Source: an uncultured Prevotella sp. | GTDB lineage: Bacteria > Bacteroidota > Bacteroidia > Bacteroidales > Bacteroidaceae | DNA length: 37,549 nucleotides | Assembly: GCA_900318395.1 (NCBI GenBank) | Contig: ONKL01000026.1 | Location: 1 to 37,549, forward strand | Reading direction: 5' to 3' | In this document: positions 24,333-34,900 of the stretch, piece by piece | Layout of the letters: each line of letters starts with the position of its first letter | Position numbering within the stretch: the first letter of the stretch is position 1 | The notes under the pieces: generated by a model | What the model was told of the DNA's origin: nothing | What the model saw: only the letters and a program-made list of their open reading frames with translations | The model's database searches: none | Position numbers and translations under genes: made by a program

Positions 24333-24902
24333 ATGAAGAATATTGTAATATTCGGTGCTCCAGGCTCAGGCAAAGGCACACAAAGTGACATGATGATCGA
24401 GAAGTACGGACTGAACCATATCTCTACTGGAGATGTGCTACGTGCTGAAATCAAAAAAGGAACAGAGTTGGGAAAGACTGCTGCCAGTTTTATCGACAAC
24501 GGACAGCTGATACCCGATGACCTAATGGTGAGCATCCTCGCCTCAGTATATGACTCTTTCGGAGACCATAAAGGGGTGATTTTCGACGGATTCCCCCGTA
24601 CCATCCCACAGGCAGAGGCCCTGAAGAAGATGCTCGATGAGCGCGGTGACAAAGTGGCTGCGATGATTGAGCTCGACGTACCAGAGGACGAATTGATGAA
24701 GCGCTTGATACTGCGTGGACAGCAGAGCGGGCGTGCAGATGACAACGAGGAGACCATCAAAAAGCGCCTTGTAGTCTATCACTCTCAGACCCAGCCACTT
24801 ATTGAGTGGTACAAGAAAGAAGGTGTGCATTATCATATCAATGGCTTAGGCGAGCTCGACCGCATTTTTGCAGACATCTGCGAGGTGATTGATAAAATCT
24901 AG
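24333..24902 (+). CDS. adk: Adenylate kinase (short-LID form)
   Basis: The 189-residue kinase converts AMP and ATP to two ADP. It shows the P-loop [10 protein letters not shown] (residues 8-17), the AMP-site [12 protein letters not shown] and [14 protein letters not shown], and [20 protein letters not shown], in which the LID is short and has no zinc-binding cysteines. Length is normal for Bacteroidota. The gene is 20 nt after hpt and 23 nt before obgE. Confidence 0.97.
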   Translation: MKNIVIFGAPGSGKGTQSDMMIEKYGLNHISTGDVLRAEIKKGTELGKTAASFIDNGQLIPDDLMVSILASVYDSFGDHKGVIFDGFPRTIPQAEALKKMLDERGDKVAAMIELDVPEDELMKRLILRGQQSGRADDNEETIKKRLVVYHSQTQPLIEWYKKEGVHYHINGLGELDRIFADICEVIDKI

Positions 24903-24925
24903 GCAATCCTATACATCAAATAAAT

Positions 24926-26104
24926 ATGGAGAGCAATTTTGTAGACTATGTGAAGATCTATTGCCGCTCAGGAAAGGGCGGCAAAGGCTCCATGCACCTA
25001 CGACACGTAAAATACAACCCCAACGGCGGTCCAGATGGTGGCGACGGTGGCAAGGGTGGTAGCATCATCCTAAGAGGCAACCACAACTACTGGACACTGC
25101 TGCACTTGAAGTACGAGCGCCATATCTTTGCTGAGCATGGCGGCAATGGCGGTCGTGACAAGTGTCATGGCACCGACGGCAAGGACGTGTATATTGATGT
25201 GCCCTGTGGAACGGTAGTCTACAATGCCGAGACGGGAAAATACGTCTGTGATGTCACTTACGACGGACAGGAGGTGATGCTACTGAAAGGTGGACGTGGA
25301 GGACTCGGAAATTTCCAGTTCCGCACTGCCACAAACCAGGCACCAAGATATGCACAGCCTGGTGAGCCGATGCAGGAGATGACCATCATCCTTGAATTAA
25401 AGCTGCTGGCTGATGTAGGACTCGTAGGTTTCCCGAATGCGGGTAAGTCGACACTTGTATCTGCCCTTTCAAATGCTCGTCCGAAGATTGCCAACTACCC
25501 CTTTACCACGATGGAGCCCTCCTTAGGCATTGTTGGCTACCGCGATGGGAAATCATTTGTGATGGCCGACATCCCTGGCATTATCGAGGGAGCATCAGAA
25601 GGCAAGGGACTCGGACTGCGTTTCCTGCGACATATCGAGCGCAACTCACTGCTGCTCTTTATGGTACCTGGAGATACTGACGACATCAAGCGCGAATATG
25701 AAATCCTGCTGAACGAATTGAGACAATTCAACCCAGAGATGCTCGATAAGCATTGCGTACTGGCTGTTACGAAGTGTGACCTGCTCGACGAAGAACTTAT
25801 TGAGATGCTTCGAGAGACACTGCCAGAGGATTTGCCAGTGGTATTCATCTCGGCTGTGACAGGCTTCGGACTTGAAGAACTGAAAGATGTGCTCTGGCGC
25901 GAATTGAATGCTGAGAGCAACAAACTCGCCGTCATCACCTCTGAAGACACACTCGTACACCGTGATAAGGACATGAGTCGCTTTGCCCAGGAACTCGCTG
26001 AAGAAGGCGAGGACGAGGATATTGAATATATCGACGAGGAAGAGGTTGAAGACATAGAGGATCTCGACGACTTCGAATACGATGAAGAATACGAAAAAGA
26101 ATGA
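24926..26104 (+). CDS. obgE: Obg/CgtA ribosome-associated GTPase
   Basis: The 392-residue GTPase has the glycine-rich Obg fold (about 1-158; [13 protein letters not shown]…, GGRGGLGN) and a G domain with GFPNAGKST (G1), the PFTT switch region (G2) and DIPGIIEGA (G3). The usual NKxD base-recognition motif reads TKCD here, which I believe occurs in other Bacteroidota. The C-terminus lacks the OCT domain and is instead a strongly acidic tail (about 355-392). Obg proteins act in late 50S ribosome assembly and stress control. Its stop overlaps the pgeF start (ATGA). Confidence 0.96.
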   Translation: MESNFVDYVKIYCRSGKGGKGSMHLRHVKYNPNGGPDGGDGGKGGSIILRGNHNYWTLLHLKYERHIFAEHGGNGGRDKCHGTDGKDVYIDVPCGTVVYNAETGKYVCDVTYDGQEVMLLKGGRGGLGNFQFRTATNQAPRYAQPGEPMQEMTIILELKLLADVGLVGFPNAGKSTLVSALSNARPKIANYPFTTMEPSLGIVGYRDGKSFVMADIPGIIEGASEGKGLGLRFLRHIERNSLLLFMVPGDTDDIKREYEILLNELRQFNPEMLDKHCVLAVTKCDLLDEELIEMLRETLPEDLPVVFISAVTGFGLEELKDVLWRELNAESNKLAVITSEDTLVHRDKDMSRFAQELAEEGEDEDIEYIDEEEVEDIEDLDDFEYDEEYEKE

Positions 26105-26877
26105 CCCCAGAACTTCACTATTACCACATTGCCGAGAATGTGACAGCATTCAGCACGACTCGCCACGGAGGCTATAGTCAGGGGAACTATGGCGAACTGA
26201 ACGTGAACCTTTACTGCGGCGATCATCCAGAAGCCATCGCCAAGAACCGAAAGTTGCTTTGCAAGGCATTGGCTGTAGCTGAAGACCGCCTGGTAATGCC
26301 CCATCAGGTACACGATACTGGGGTCAGCCAGATAGGAAAGACTTTTTTCTTGCTATCAGAGGATATTCGTAAACAGGTGCTGGAAGGCATCGATGCGCTG
26401 ATAACAAACATGAGGCACATCTGTATAGGAGTCTCTACCGCCGACTGCATACCTATTATTATATATGACCCTGAGCACCATGCTGCTGGTGTGGTGCACA
26501 GCGGCTGGCGAGGAACGGTATCCAACATCACAGGGCGCGTAGTCATCTCTATGCAAAGGGCTTATCAATCCAATCCTGAGATGCTGAAAGCCGTGATTGG
26601 ACCAGGCATCTCTTTGAAGAATTTCGAGGTGGGCGACGAGGTCTATGAGGCTTTCTCAGACGCAGGCTACCCTATGGAGCAGATCAGCTGTAAGGAGCAG
26701 AAATGGCACATTGACTTGTGGGCATGCTGTCGCTTGCAACTGGAGGCGACAGGCATCAAAGCCGAGAATATCGAGGAATGTGGTATCTGCACCTATGATG
26801 AAGTGGAGGATTATTTTTCAGCCAGAAGGTTAGGAATTTCCTCTGGACGCATACTGACTGGCATCGTGCTAAGATAA
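26101..26877 (+). CDS. pgeF: PgeF/YfiH-family protein (peptidoglycan editing factor, formerly polyphenol oxidase)
   Basis: The 258-residue protein carries the metal/active-site residues of the YfiH family: MPHQVHDTG (His), STADCIPI (Cys) and VVHSGWRGT (His), plus the ending [10 protein letters not shown]. In E. coli the protein removes wrongly incorporated serine-containing precursors from peptidoglycan; the older laccase-like and adenosine-acting labels come from in vitro work. Translation is coupled to obgE through an ATGA overlap. It is the last gene of its operon; a weak hairpin follows. Confidence 0.93.
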   Translation: MTPELHYYHIAENVTAFSTTRHGGYSQGNYGELNVNLYCGDHPEAIAKNRKLLCKALAVAEDRLVMPHQVHDTGVSQIGKTFFLLSEDIRKQVLEGIDALITNMRHICIGVSTADCIPIIIYDPEHHAAGVVHSGWRGTVSNITGRVVISMQRAYQSNPEMLKAVIGPGISLKNFEVGDEVYEAFSDAGYPMEQISCKEQKWHIDLWACCRLQLEATGIKAENIEECGICTYDEVEDYFSARRLGISSGRILTGIVLR

Positions 26878-26882
26878 ATAGC

Positions 26883-26921
26883 GCAACAATTTTCACCGTT
26901 TTTAAAAAAAGTTGCCTTTTT
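26883..26921 (+). terminator. Weak intrinsic terminator after pgeF
   Basis: GCAAC (26883-26887) pairs with GTTGC (26911-26915), with TTTT/AAAA pairing inside after an AA/AA bulge, followed by CTTTTTAT. The stem is weak. Confidence 0.45.
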
Positions 26922-26947
26922 ATAACATTAATTCAAAATAAATTTTT

Positions 26948-26988
26948 TATCTTTGCAGCGAAATAACAAAGGAGGGATTCGTCCCCCC
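26948..26988 (+). promoter_or_regulatory. Promoter -7 box and 5' leader hairpin of the first Oar-like receptor gene
   Basis: TATCTTTG at 26948-26955 is a good -7 box. The leader contains a hairpin at 26971-26988 with a TTCG tetraloop (stem GGAGGGA against TCCCCCC, one mismatch), about 32 nt before the ATG. It may stabilise the mRNA 5' end. Confidence 0.6.
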
Positions 26989-27020
26989 CTCATTTAATTA
27001 ATTAAAACAGTTCTAATTTT

Positions 27021-30000
27021 ATGCAGAAAAGATTATTCTTTCTGGTTGCTATGTTGTTAACGATGTCGTTAACAGCCTTAGCACAGGTAACTACATCAAG
27101 TTTGGCTGGTAAGGTGACTCTCGACGATGCAAACGGCGAGGAAGTCATCGGTGCAACTATTCAGGCCATCCATGAGCCTTCAGGTACCCGTTATGCTGCA
27201 GTGACCAACACTTCTGGTCGTTTCACCATTCAGGGTATGCGTACAGGAGGTCCGTACAGTGTGACGGTTTCCTACATTGGATTCCAACCCAAGACGGTGA
27301 AGGGTGTAAACCTTCAGCTCGGTGAGACCTACAATCTGTCTGTATGGCTCTCAGAGGATGCTAATGAGCTGGCAGAGGTCATTGTAAGCGGTAAGGCTTC
27401 GAAGTTTGCCGCTGAAAAGACTGGTGCCTCTACGAACATCAACAGTTCGCAGATTCAGAACCTGCCTACAGTAAGTCGTAGCATTACTGATGTAACACGT
27501 CTGTCGCCTTATGGTGGTAACGGCATGAGCTTCGCAGGATCTGATGGCCGAACCGCTAACTTCACAGTCGACGGTGCCAACTTCAACAACAACTTCGGTC
27601 TTTCCGACAAGTTGCCTGGTGGTGGTAATCCTATCTCACTCGATGCTATCGAGGAGTTGCAGGTGGTTATTTCTCCGTATGACGTTCGTCAGACCAACTT
27701 CATCGGTGGTGGTGTGAACGCTATCACGAAGTCAGGTACCAACACCTACAAGGCCAGCGCCTATATTTACCACAGAAACGAAAATCTGCGTGGTGACGCT
27801 ATCGACCGCGAGCAGATAGCAGGTGCACGAGCTAAGGACAGCCAGACGACTTATGGTTTCACCTTTGGTGGTCCGATCATCAAGGACAAGCTGTTTATCT
27901 TCGTAAACGGTGAAATGTCTAAGATTCCTACCATCGCTAACCGCTGGCAGGGTTCTGCAAACGGAGTAGCAGATGCCGACAACTACATCTCACGCACGAA
28001 ACTCTCTGATCTCCAGACTGTTTCAAACCACGTCAAGAACAAGTACGGATACGACACTGGCTCGTGGACGGACTTCCCTGCTGACGAGAGCAACTATAAA
28101 ATCCTGGCTCGCCTCGACTGGAACATCACAGACAGACATCATCTGGCTCTGCGCTACAACTTTACCAAGAATAACATCTGGAACGCGCCTAACGCCACTT
28201 CTATGGACGGTGGTACGCGTATGAGTGGTGCCCGTACATCACAGTACTCCATGTCGTTTGCCAACTCCATGTACTCTATGGAGAATATCGTACACTCATT
28301 CTCTATCGATTTGAACAGCCGTTTCACAGAGAACCTCTCCAACCAGTTCCTGGCAACTTTCTCAAAGCTCGATGATATCCGTGGTACCAACTCTTCAGAG
28401 TTCCCGTTCGTTGACATCCTCGATGGTGGCGACAACAACTACATGGCCCTGGGTTATGAGCTGTTTACTTACAACAACGCTGTTCACAACACGATTTGGA
28501 ACATCAAGGACGACATCACCTATTATATGGGTGCGCACAAGCTTACCGCAGGTATCATGTTCGAGCATCAGATGGCCGACAACCAGTACATGCGTAACGG
28601 TACAGGTTACTATCGCTATAATAGCATAGAGGACTTCATCAACGGAGCTGCTCCTGAAATCTTCTGTCTGACCTATGGTTACGGTGGCGAGTCAAAGCCA
28701 GCTGCACGCGTACAGTTCAATCGTCCAGGTATCTATGCTCAGGACGATTGGAACATCACAGACAATCTGAAGATGACACTCGGTCTCCGTGTCGATGGCC
28801 TCTTCTTCAACAATAAAGACTTGATGACCAACAAGGCCATCCTCGACATCGACTACAACGGCCGTCATATCGACACTGGTAAGTGGCCTGGTAACAGCAT
28901 TACCTTCTCTCCACGTTTCGGCTTTACCTACGACATCTTAGGCGACAAGAGCCTGAAGCTGCGTGGTGGTACTGGTCTCTTCTCTGGCCGTCTGCCTCTC
29001 GTATTCTTCACCAACATGCCTACCAACGGTGGTATGGTGCAGTATCAGGCACAGGTCAACGCCGCTAACGCCAAGAAGATGGGCTTCACAATGGATGAGT
29101 TCGCTGGTGGTATGATGACAGACATCGAAACCATGAAGAACAAGCTGCAGTCACTCGGCTATCCGATGGACATCACACCTGAGAAGGGAGCCGCTCCTTC
29201 ATCTATCTGTGGTGTAGATCCCGATTTCAAAATGCCTCAGGTATGGAAGACCTCTCTGGCAGTTGACTATCAGCTGCCCGTATCCTTCCCGTTCACCGCT
29301 ACTGTTGAGGGTATCTTCAATAAGACAATCAACGGCGTGAGCATCTCTGACTGGAGTATTCCTAACGTGGGTGGATTCGCACGCTTCAATGGTGCAGACA
29401 ACCGTCCTATTTATCCTGCAGGTTTCCGCACAGGTACCAAGGCATTCGTGCTCGAGAACACAAGTCGTGGTTACGGATGGTCGGGTAACGTGACGCTGAC
29501 TGCACAGCCCGCTGAGTACATAAGCCTGATGGCAGCCTACACACACACCGTTTCTAAGGAGGTTACTGGTATGCCTGGTTCTGCTGCCGAGTCTGCTTTC
29601 ACATACGTTCCCACCTCTGAGGGCCCGAACAACATCAAGTTGCACAACTCACAGTACGTGACACCTGACCGTATCGTGGCTTCTGCTACGATCCACGACA
29701 AGAGTGGCAACCATTACAGTCTGATCTATGAGACCTGGCGAGGTGGCTACAACTACTCATACATGATGGTAAACGATATCAACAGCGACGGTTACAACTA
29801 CGATGCCATCTATGTTCCTACAGACGCTGAGGTAGGTGTTGGCTCTGGCAATTTCCGTTTCGTATCTGAGAACGACAAGCAGCGCTTCATGGACTTTGTT
29901 CATCAGGACAGCTACCTGAAGAAGCATCAGGGCGAGTATGCCGAGGCCTACAGCGTTTACTCTCCATGGGTTCATCGCTTCGACTTCAGCTATAAGCACG

Positions 30001-30284
30001 ACTTCAAGTTGAACATCTGCAAGGCCAAGCACACATTGCAGCTCAGTCTGGATGTCAAGAACCTGACGAACCTCTTCAAGTCAAGCTGGGGTGTGATGAA
30101 ATATCTGAATCCAGCAATCGGCTCTGAGGCCCGTATCCTGAAGTACGAGGGTGTCGACGCTGATGGTTACCCAACCTTCTCTACACCTGCTGCCATCCAC
30201 GGCAACACTGAGACATGGGTTCCCAACCACGCTATCGGCCAGTGCTGGTATGCTTCTATTGGTGTTAAGTATATGTTCAACTAA
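27021..30284 (+). CDS. Oar-like TonB-dependent outer-membrane receptor (first copy)
   Basis: The 1087-residue protein has a signal peptide (1-21, ending ALAQ), a carboxypeptidase-regulatory-like domain (about 22-115: SLAGKVTLDDANGEEVIGAT…), a plug (about 120-240: LPTVSRSITDVTRLSP, NFTVDGANFNNNFG, ISLDAIEELQVVISPYDVRQ) and a large barrel ending IGVKYMFN. SPYDVRQ and GGGVNAITKSGTN are marks of the Oar-like group, which differs from SusC and is not paired with SusD. The cargo is unknown; Oar relatives are linked to protein or peptide handling. It is followed after 18 nt by a BACON/OB-fold lipoprotein and has a paralogue at 31954. Confidence 0.9.
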   Translation: MQKRLFFLVAMLLTMSLTALAQVTTSSLAGKVTLDDANGEEVIGATIQAIHEPSGTRYAAVTNTSGRFTIQGMRTGGPYSVTVSYIGFQPKTVKGVNLQLGETYNLSVWLSEDANELAEVIVSGKASKFAAEKTGASTNINSSQIQNLPTVSRSITDVTRLSPYGGNGMSFAGSDGRTANFTVDGANFNNNFGLSDKLPGGGNPISLDAIEELQVVISPYDVRQTNFIGGGVNAITKSGTNTYKASAYIYHRNENLRGDAIDREQIAGARAKDSQTTYGFTFGGPIIKDKLFIFVNGEMSKIPTIANRWQGSANGVADADNYISRTKLSDLQTVSNHVKNKYGYDTGSWTDFPADESNYKILARLDWNITDRHHLALRYNFTKNNIWNAPNATSMDGGTRMSGARTSQYSMSFANSMYSMENIVHSFSIDLNSRFTENLSNQFLATFSKLDDIRGTNSSEFPFVDILDGGDNNYMALGYELFTYNNAVHNTIWNIKDDITYYMGAHKLTAGIMFEHQMADNQYMRNGTGYYRYNSIEDFINGAAPEIFCLTYGYGGESKPAARVQFNRPGIYAQDDWNITDNLKMTLGLRVDGLFFNNKDLMTNKAILDIDYNGRHIDTGKWPGNSITFSPRFGFTYDILGDKSLKLRGGTGLFSGRLPLVFFTNMPTNGGMVQYQAQVNAANAKKMGFTMDEFAGGMMTDIETMKNKLQSLGYPMDITPEKGAAPSSICGVDPDFKMPQVWKTSLAVDYQLPVSFPFTATVEGIFNKTINGVSISDWSIPNVGGFARFNGADNRPIYPAGFRTGTKAFVLENTSRGYGWSGNVTLTAQPAEYISLMAAYTHTVSKEVTGMPGSAAESAFTYVPTSEGPNNIKLHNSQYVTPDRIVASATIHDKSGNHYSLIYETWRGGYNYSYMMVNDINSDGYNYDAIYVPTDAEVGVGSGNFRFVSENDKQRFMDFVHQDSYLKKHQGEYAEAYSVYSPWVHRFDFSYKHDFKLNICKAKHTLQLSLDVKNLTNLFKSSWGVMKYLNPAIGSEARILKYEGVDADGYPTFSTPAAIHGNTETWVPNHAIGQCWYASIGVKYMFN

Positions 30285-30302
30285 TTTAAAGGTCAAGACA
30301 AT

Positions 30303-31817
30303 ATGAAACTGAAATATATTATTCCGTCTCTCATGGCCATCGTCGCAGCCGTATTTACAAGCTGCAACGACGATAAGAATCCTACTTATCTCCATGAGCT
30401 CCGCGTATCGCAGTCTTACGTATCGCTCAGCACCAGCGGTGGCTCTACCACTATTGATATTCAGGCAGCTGGCAGTTGGTCTGTATCTGGTGCCCCTGAG
30501 TGGCTGACCGTATCTCCTGCTTCCGGTAGCGGTAATGGCTCTATCTCCTTCTCTGCTGATGCAGCTGAGGGTCGCACTGCCGAGGTTATCATTTCAAGTG
30601 AGGGCCTGACACAGCGTATCAACGTCATCCAGGGCATCGCTACCGTTTCTACAGCTACTTGCGCAGAGGTTCTTGCTGGTCCTGACTCAAAGACCTATCG
30701 TGTAACTGGTGCCGTCACCAAGATTGCCAATACCACTTATGGCAACTGGTATATGAATGATGGTACTGGCGAGGTTTATATCTATGGTACACTCGACAAG
30801 AGCGGTGCTGAGAAGAATTTCGAGAGCCTTGGCATCGAGGTGGGCGACGAGGTAACCGTTGAGGGACCAAAGACTACCTATAACGGCACTGTAGAGCTCG
30901 TGAATGTCAGCGTGATTAAGATCAACAAGTCACTCATCAAGGTCGACTCTCTGACCATTAATGGTGCTATTGCAAAAGAAATGCCTATCGAAGGCGGTGA
31001 GATCGTGGCTAACCTGACCTGCAAAGGTACAGGCGTGGCTGTCGAGATCCCTGCCGATGCACAGTCTTGGCTTGGTGTCATCAACTCTACCATCGGTGCC
31101 AATCCTATCGTCACCCTCCGTGCTTCTGCCAACGCAGGCGGTGAGCGCAGCGCTACCGTGACCTTCAAGACCACTGATGGCAAGAAGGAATATAGCGCAC
31201 AGGCTACGATCGTTCAGGCTGGCGCGATTGTCGATGCGTCAGTTGCCGACTTCCTCGCAGCTCCAGTAGGCGATGCCTTGTATCGCTTGACAGGTGTGAT
31301 CACCAAGGTTGAGAAAGCTGAATATGGCAATATCTACATCCGCGACTATTCAGGCGAGGTGTATATCTATGGCATTGGCGAGAAGGGCGCTTTTGAGGCC
31401 AGTGGCCTCGTAGAAGGCGACATCGTAACACTTGTCGGCAAGCGTGGTGAGTACAAGGGTACAGCCCAGATGGTTAAAGCTCAGACTGACAGCTACAACA
31501 AGGTCTATGAGAAGACTATCGCAGAGTTCTTGGCTGAACCCGATGATTCACAGCTGTATTACAGAGTAACTGGTATTGTCGACGAGATTGCCAACGATAC
31601 CTATGGAAATCTCTATCTGAAGGATGGCGACACCCGTCTCTATGTCTACGGTTGCTATCCAGGATGGGGTGCTACAGGCGATGCCCGCAAGGGTGCTGTC
31701 GCAGCTTTTGACATAGAAGTCGGCGACAAGCTGACAGTCATTGGCAAGAAGTCTGTTCATGATGGCACTCCTCAAGTTAGCAATGGCGTCTTCTACTCAT
31801 TAGTGAAGGCCAATTAA
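30303..31817 (+). CDS. Surface lipoprotein with two BACON-like and three OB-fold-like domains
   Basis: A lipoprotein signal (…AAVFTS, Cys21) precedes alternating domains. BACON-like Ig domains lie at about 33-118 (…GGSTTIDIQAAGSWSVSGAP…) and about 216-312. Three OB-fold-like repeats lie at about 123-215, 315-405 and 406-504, each with the pattern Y-R-(V/L)-TG-x-(V/I)…YGN-(W/I/L)-Y-(M/I/L)…(V/L)Y-(I/V)-YG and a later (V/I)GD…V-x-(G). OB folds of this kind occur in secreted nucleases (YhcR-like) and in surface proteins of Bacteroidota; ligands may be nucleic acid or glycan. The gene lies between two Oar-like receptors, 18 nt after the first, so it likely serves as that receptor's surface partner. 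No catalytic domain is seen. Confidence 0.75.
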   Translation: MKLKYIIPSLMAIVAAVFTSCNDDKNPTYLHELRVSQSYVSLSTSGGSTTIDIQAAGSWSVSGAPEWLTVSPASGSGNGSISFSADAAEGRTAEVIISSEGLTQRINVIQGIATVSTATCAEVLAGPDSKTYRVTGAVTKIANTTYGNWYMNDGTGEVYIYGTLDKSGAEKNFESLGIEVGDEVTVEGPKTTYNGTVELVNVSVIKINKSLIKVDSLTINGAIAKEMPIEGGEIVANLTCKGTGVAVEIPADAQSWLGVINSTIGANPIVTLRASANAGGERSATVTFKTTDGKKEYSAQATIVQAGAIVDASVADFLAAPVGDALYRLTGVITKVEKAEYGNIYIRDYSGEVYIYGIGEKGAFEASGLVEGDIVTLVGKRGEYKGTAQMVKAQTDSYNKVYEKTIAEFLAEPDDSQLYYRVTGIVDEIANDTYGNLYLKDGDTRLYVYGCYPGWGATGDARKGAVAAFDIEVGDKLTVIGKKSVHDGTPQVSNGVFYSLVKAN

Positions 31818-31839
31818 ACTCGTCTTTTATGACCATAAG

Positions 31840-31873
31840 CTCCCGGTATCGCAAGATGCCGGGAGTTTTATTT
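31840..31873 (+). terminator. Intrinsic terminator with GCAA tetraloop
   Basis: CTCCCGGTATC (31840-31850) pairs with GATGCCGGGAG (31855-31865) around a GCAA loop, with one T-G wobble, followed by TTTTATTT. It ends the receptor-lipoprotein operon. Confidence 0.88.
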
Positions 31874-31892
31874 AAATAATCTACATAAATTG

Positions 31893-31922
31893 TTGTTAAT
31901 TTAAAATAAATGCGTACCTTTG
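31893..31922 (+). promoter_or_regulatory. Promoter of the second Oar-like receptor gene
   Basis: TTG at 31893-31895 and TACCTTTG at 31915-31922, spacing 19 nt. The ATG is 31 nt downstream. Confidence 0.72.
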
Positions 31923-31953
31923 CACCTGATAAGGAATCTAACAATAACAGAAT

Positions 31954-34900
31954 ATGATGAAAAAGAGATTGCTCATGATGGTTGTGACGTTGCTGACATT
32001 TGCAATGACCACCATCGCTCAGGTAACCACATCAGGAATCAATGGTATCGTAACCACTGGCGACGAAGAAGCCATTGGAGCTACAATTACCGCCAAGCAC
32101 ATTCCTTCGGGATCAGTCTATCGTGCTGTAACGAACATCGACGGACGCTACACCATCACGGGTATGCGTTCAGGTGGTCCATATGAGGTCGAAGTATCTT
32201 ATATCGGCTATCAGAGCATGAAGTTCACAGACATTCAGCTCGCACTGGGTCAGAACACAGTGATCGACGCTAAGTTGTCTGAGGAAGGCGAACTGTTACA
32301 GGAAGTTGTAGTCGTTGCTGCAGCTCGTAACACCATGCGCAGCGACCGCTCTGGTGCAGTGACGAATCTGAATGCCGACCAGATGGCAGCCATCCCGACC
32401 GTAGGCCGCTCGATGACGGATCTGATGAAGATGACCCCACAGAGTAGTTCTGCCAGTGGTATGGCCATTGGTGGAGGTAACTACCGCCAGTCGAGTGTCA
32501 CCATCGACGGTGCATCGTTCAACAACTCCTTCGGCTTAGGCGCCTCTCCCCTGCCTGGTGGCGGTACGCCTATCTCGCTCGACGCCCTCGATCAGATGAC
32601 CGTATCGATTACGCCTTATGATGTGCGTCAGAGCGGATTTACGGGTGGTGGCATCAATGCCGTTACGAAGAGTGGTACCAACCAGTTCAAGGGCTCTGCC
32701 TATACCTATCTGACAAGCACCTCGCTGAAGGGTGCGCGCGTGGCCACAACGACACTGCCTGTTGACGACGGCCACAGCAACACCTACGGATTGACCCTCG
32801 GCGGCCCGATCGTCAAGGACAAGCTGTTCTTCTTCATCAACGGTGAGATTGAAGACAATGTCACCACAGGTCCTGCAGCCCGTGCCGGTGATGGTTCTAC
32901 ACCTTATACCAACACCAACCACCGTCCGCAGCTTGAGGAACTCGAGAGTCTGTCATCCTATCTGCAGAACACTTACGGCCTGACCACGGGTCCTTGGCAG
33001 GGCTACAACGTCAAGACACCTGCTTATCGTATCCTGGCCCGTTTAGACTGGAACATTCATGAGAACCATAAGTTCAACGTCCGTTTCACCAAGTCAAACC
33101 GTAAGAGCTCAAGCCCTGCTTCAGCTTCACGTTCCATCGGTAGCAATCAGGCCACAAAGATTTACGGTGGTAACCAGAACACCTACGGCAGCAACACCAA
33201 TTACGGTATGTCGGCACTCTCCAGCCGTTACTATGCAGAGTATCGCTTCACCTCAATTGCAGCCGAGTTGAACAGCAAGTTCGGAAAAGTACAGAATACC
33301 CTGCGTGGCACCTATTCATTCCAGGATCAGCCACGTTCAACAGAATATGGCGATGCAGCACCAGTTGTTGAAATCGTCATGAACGATGGTCAGGATCACT
33401 ACCCCACTTGGGCGCTCACAGGCGATGTCTTCACCTACGGCAACCTCGCTCAGACGAAGAATACGGTGATTACCGATGAGGTGAACATCACACTGGGCAA
33501 GCACAACCTGTTTGCAGGTCTCCAGTTCGAGCACAATTACGCCGCCAACGGTTATGCACAGGCAGCAGCAGGCTACTATGCCTTTGAGGCCTCGCCTGAG
33601 GAAGTGGCAACAGGCAACTGGGGAGCTGTCTTCGGACGTGCACCACGCGTATTCGGTATCACCTATGGCAACAACGAGGGCCACTCCATGTTCACCTCAA
33701 AGATGAAAACCAATCAGTGGTCACTCTATGTACAGGACAATATCAGCTGGAGCGAGCGCTTCCGCATGTCACTGGGTGTGCGCTTCGAGCTGCCCTCCTA
33801 CCCCAGCCTTGAGAACAATTTCAACGAGGAATATTATAAGATCGACTTCGGAGGCCGCCATTTCCGTACAGACAACGTGCCCAATGCCAGTGTCAGCTTC
33901 TCACCACGTGTAGGTTTCAACTGGGACATCACTGGCCAGCGTAACCTCATCCTCCGTGGAGGTACAGGTCTCTTCGTAGGTCGCATGCCGTTCGTATGGC
34001 TCGTTTCTGCCGTAGGAAACTCTGGTATGGGTCAGACCTCATACGTCGCTAGTGGCGAGCAGGCCCAGAACCTGCGCTTCACCACCAGCCAGGAGGAGAT
34101 GCTGAAGCAGATCAATGCCAAGAGCACAACCACCGTTCCTGGCAGCCCCACCATCCTGAGTGAGGATCTCCGCATGCCGAAGACATGGAAGGCTTCACTG
34201 GCCTTCGACGCCAAGATTCCCGGTGATATCGACTTCACCCTTGAAGGTATCTTCAACAAGGATCTGAACCCTGTCGTTGTTTCCAATGCCGACATCTACT
34301 GGGACGGCACGTCAACAGTTGACCTCGGACACGGCGACGTGCGCCATAAGATGTCCTATTACGATGCCAGCCACTCGGCCTATCTGCTCGAGAATGCAGG
34401 CAGCAAGGCATACTATTGGTCAGTAAGCGCACAGCTGCGCAAGTCATTCGACTTCGGTCTCGACCTCTCTGCCAGCTATACCTTCTCGAAGGCCAAGAGT
34501 TATACCGAGGGTATCGGCGACCAGGTGTCATCGGCCTATAACAACTATCGTAACTCCGTCCATGCCGTCAACGACAATGAGCTGGGTTATGCCACCTACG
34601 TAGCTCCTAACCGTCTGCTCGTTTCAGCCAGCTACACGCTGAAGGAGTCGAAGTACGCCACCTCACATTTCAGCCTCGTCTACGATGGTTATCAGTATGG
34701 TTACCTCGGCAGCTACGCCTACAGCCGCTACAGCTATATCTTCAGCAGCAATGTCAACAGCGATCCGTCAGCACCAGGCAACCTCATCTATGTGCCTGCA
34801 TCGCGCGAGGAGCTCAACAGCTGGGACTTTGCCGAGAGCAGCTACGGCGATGCCAAGAACCCATCTGTTTATACAGCCGATATGCAGCGCGACGACTTCT

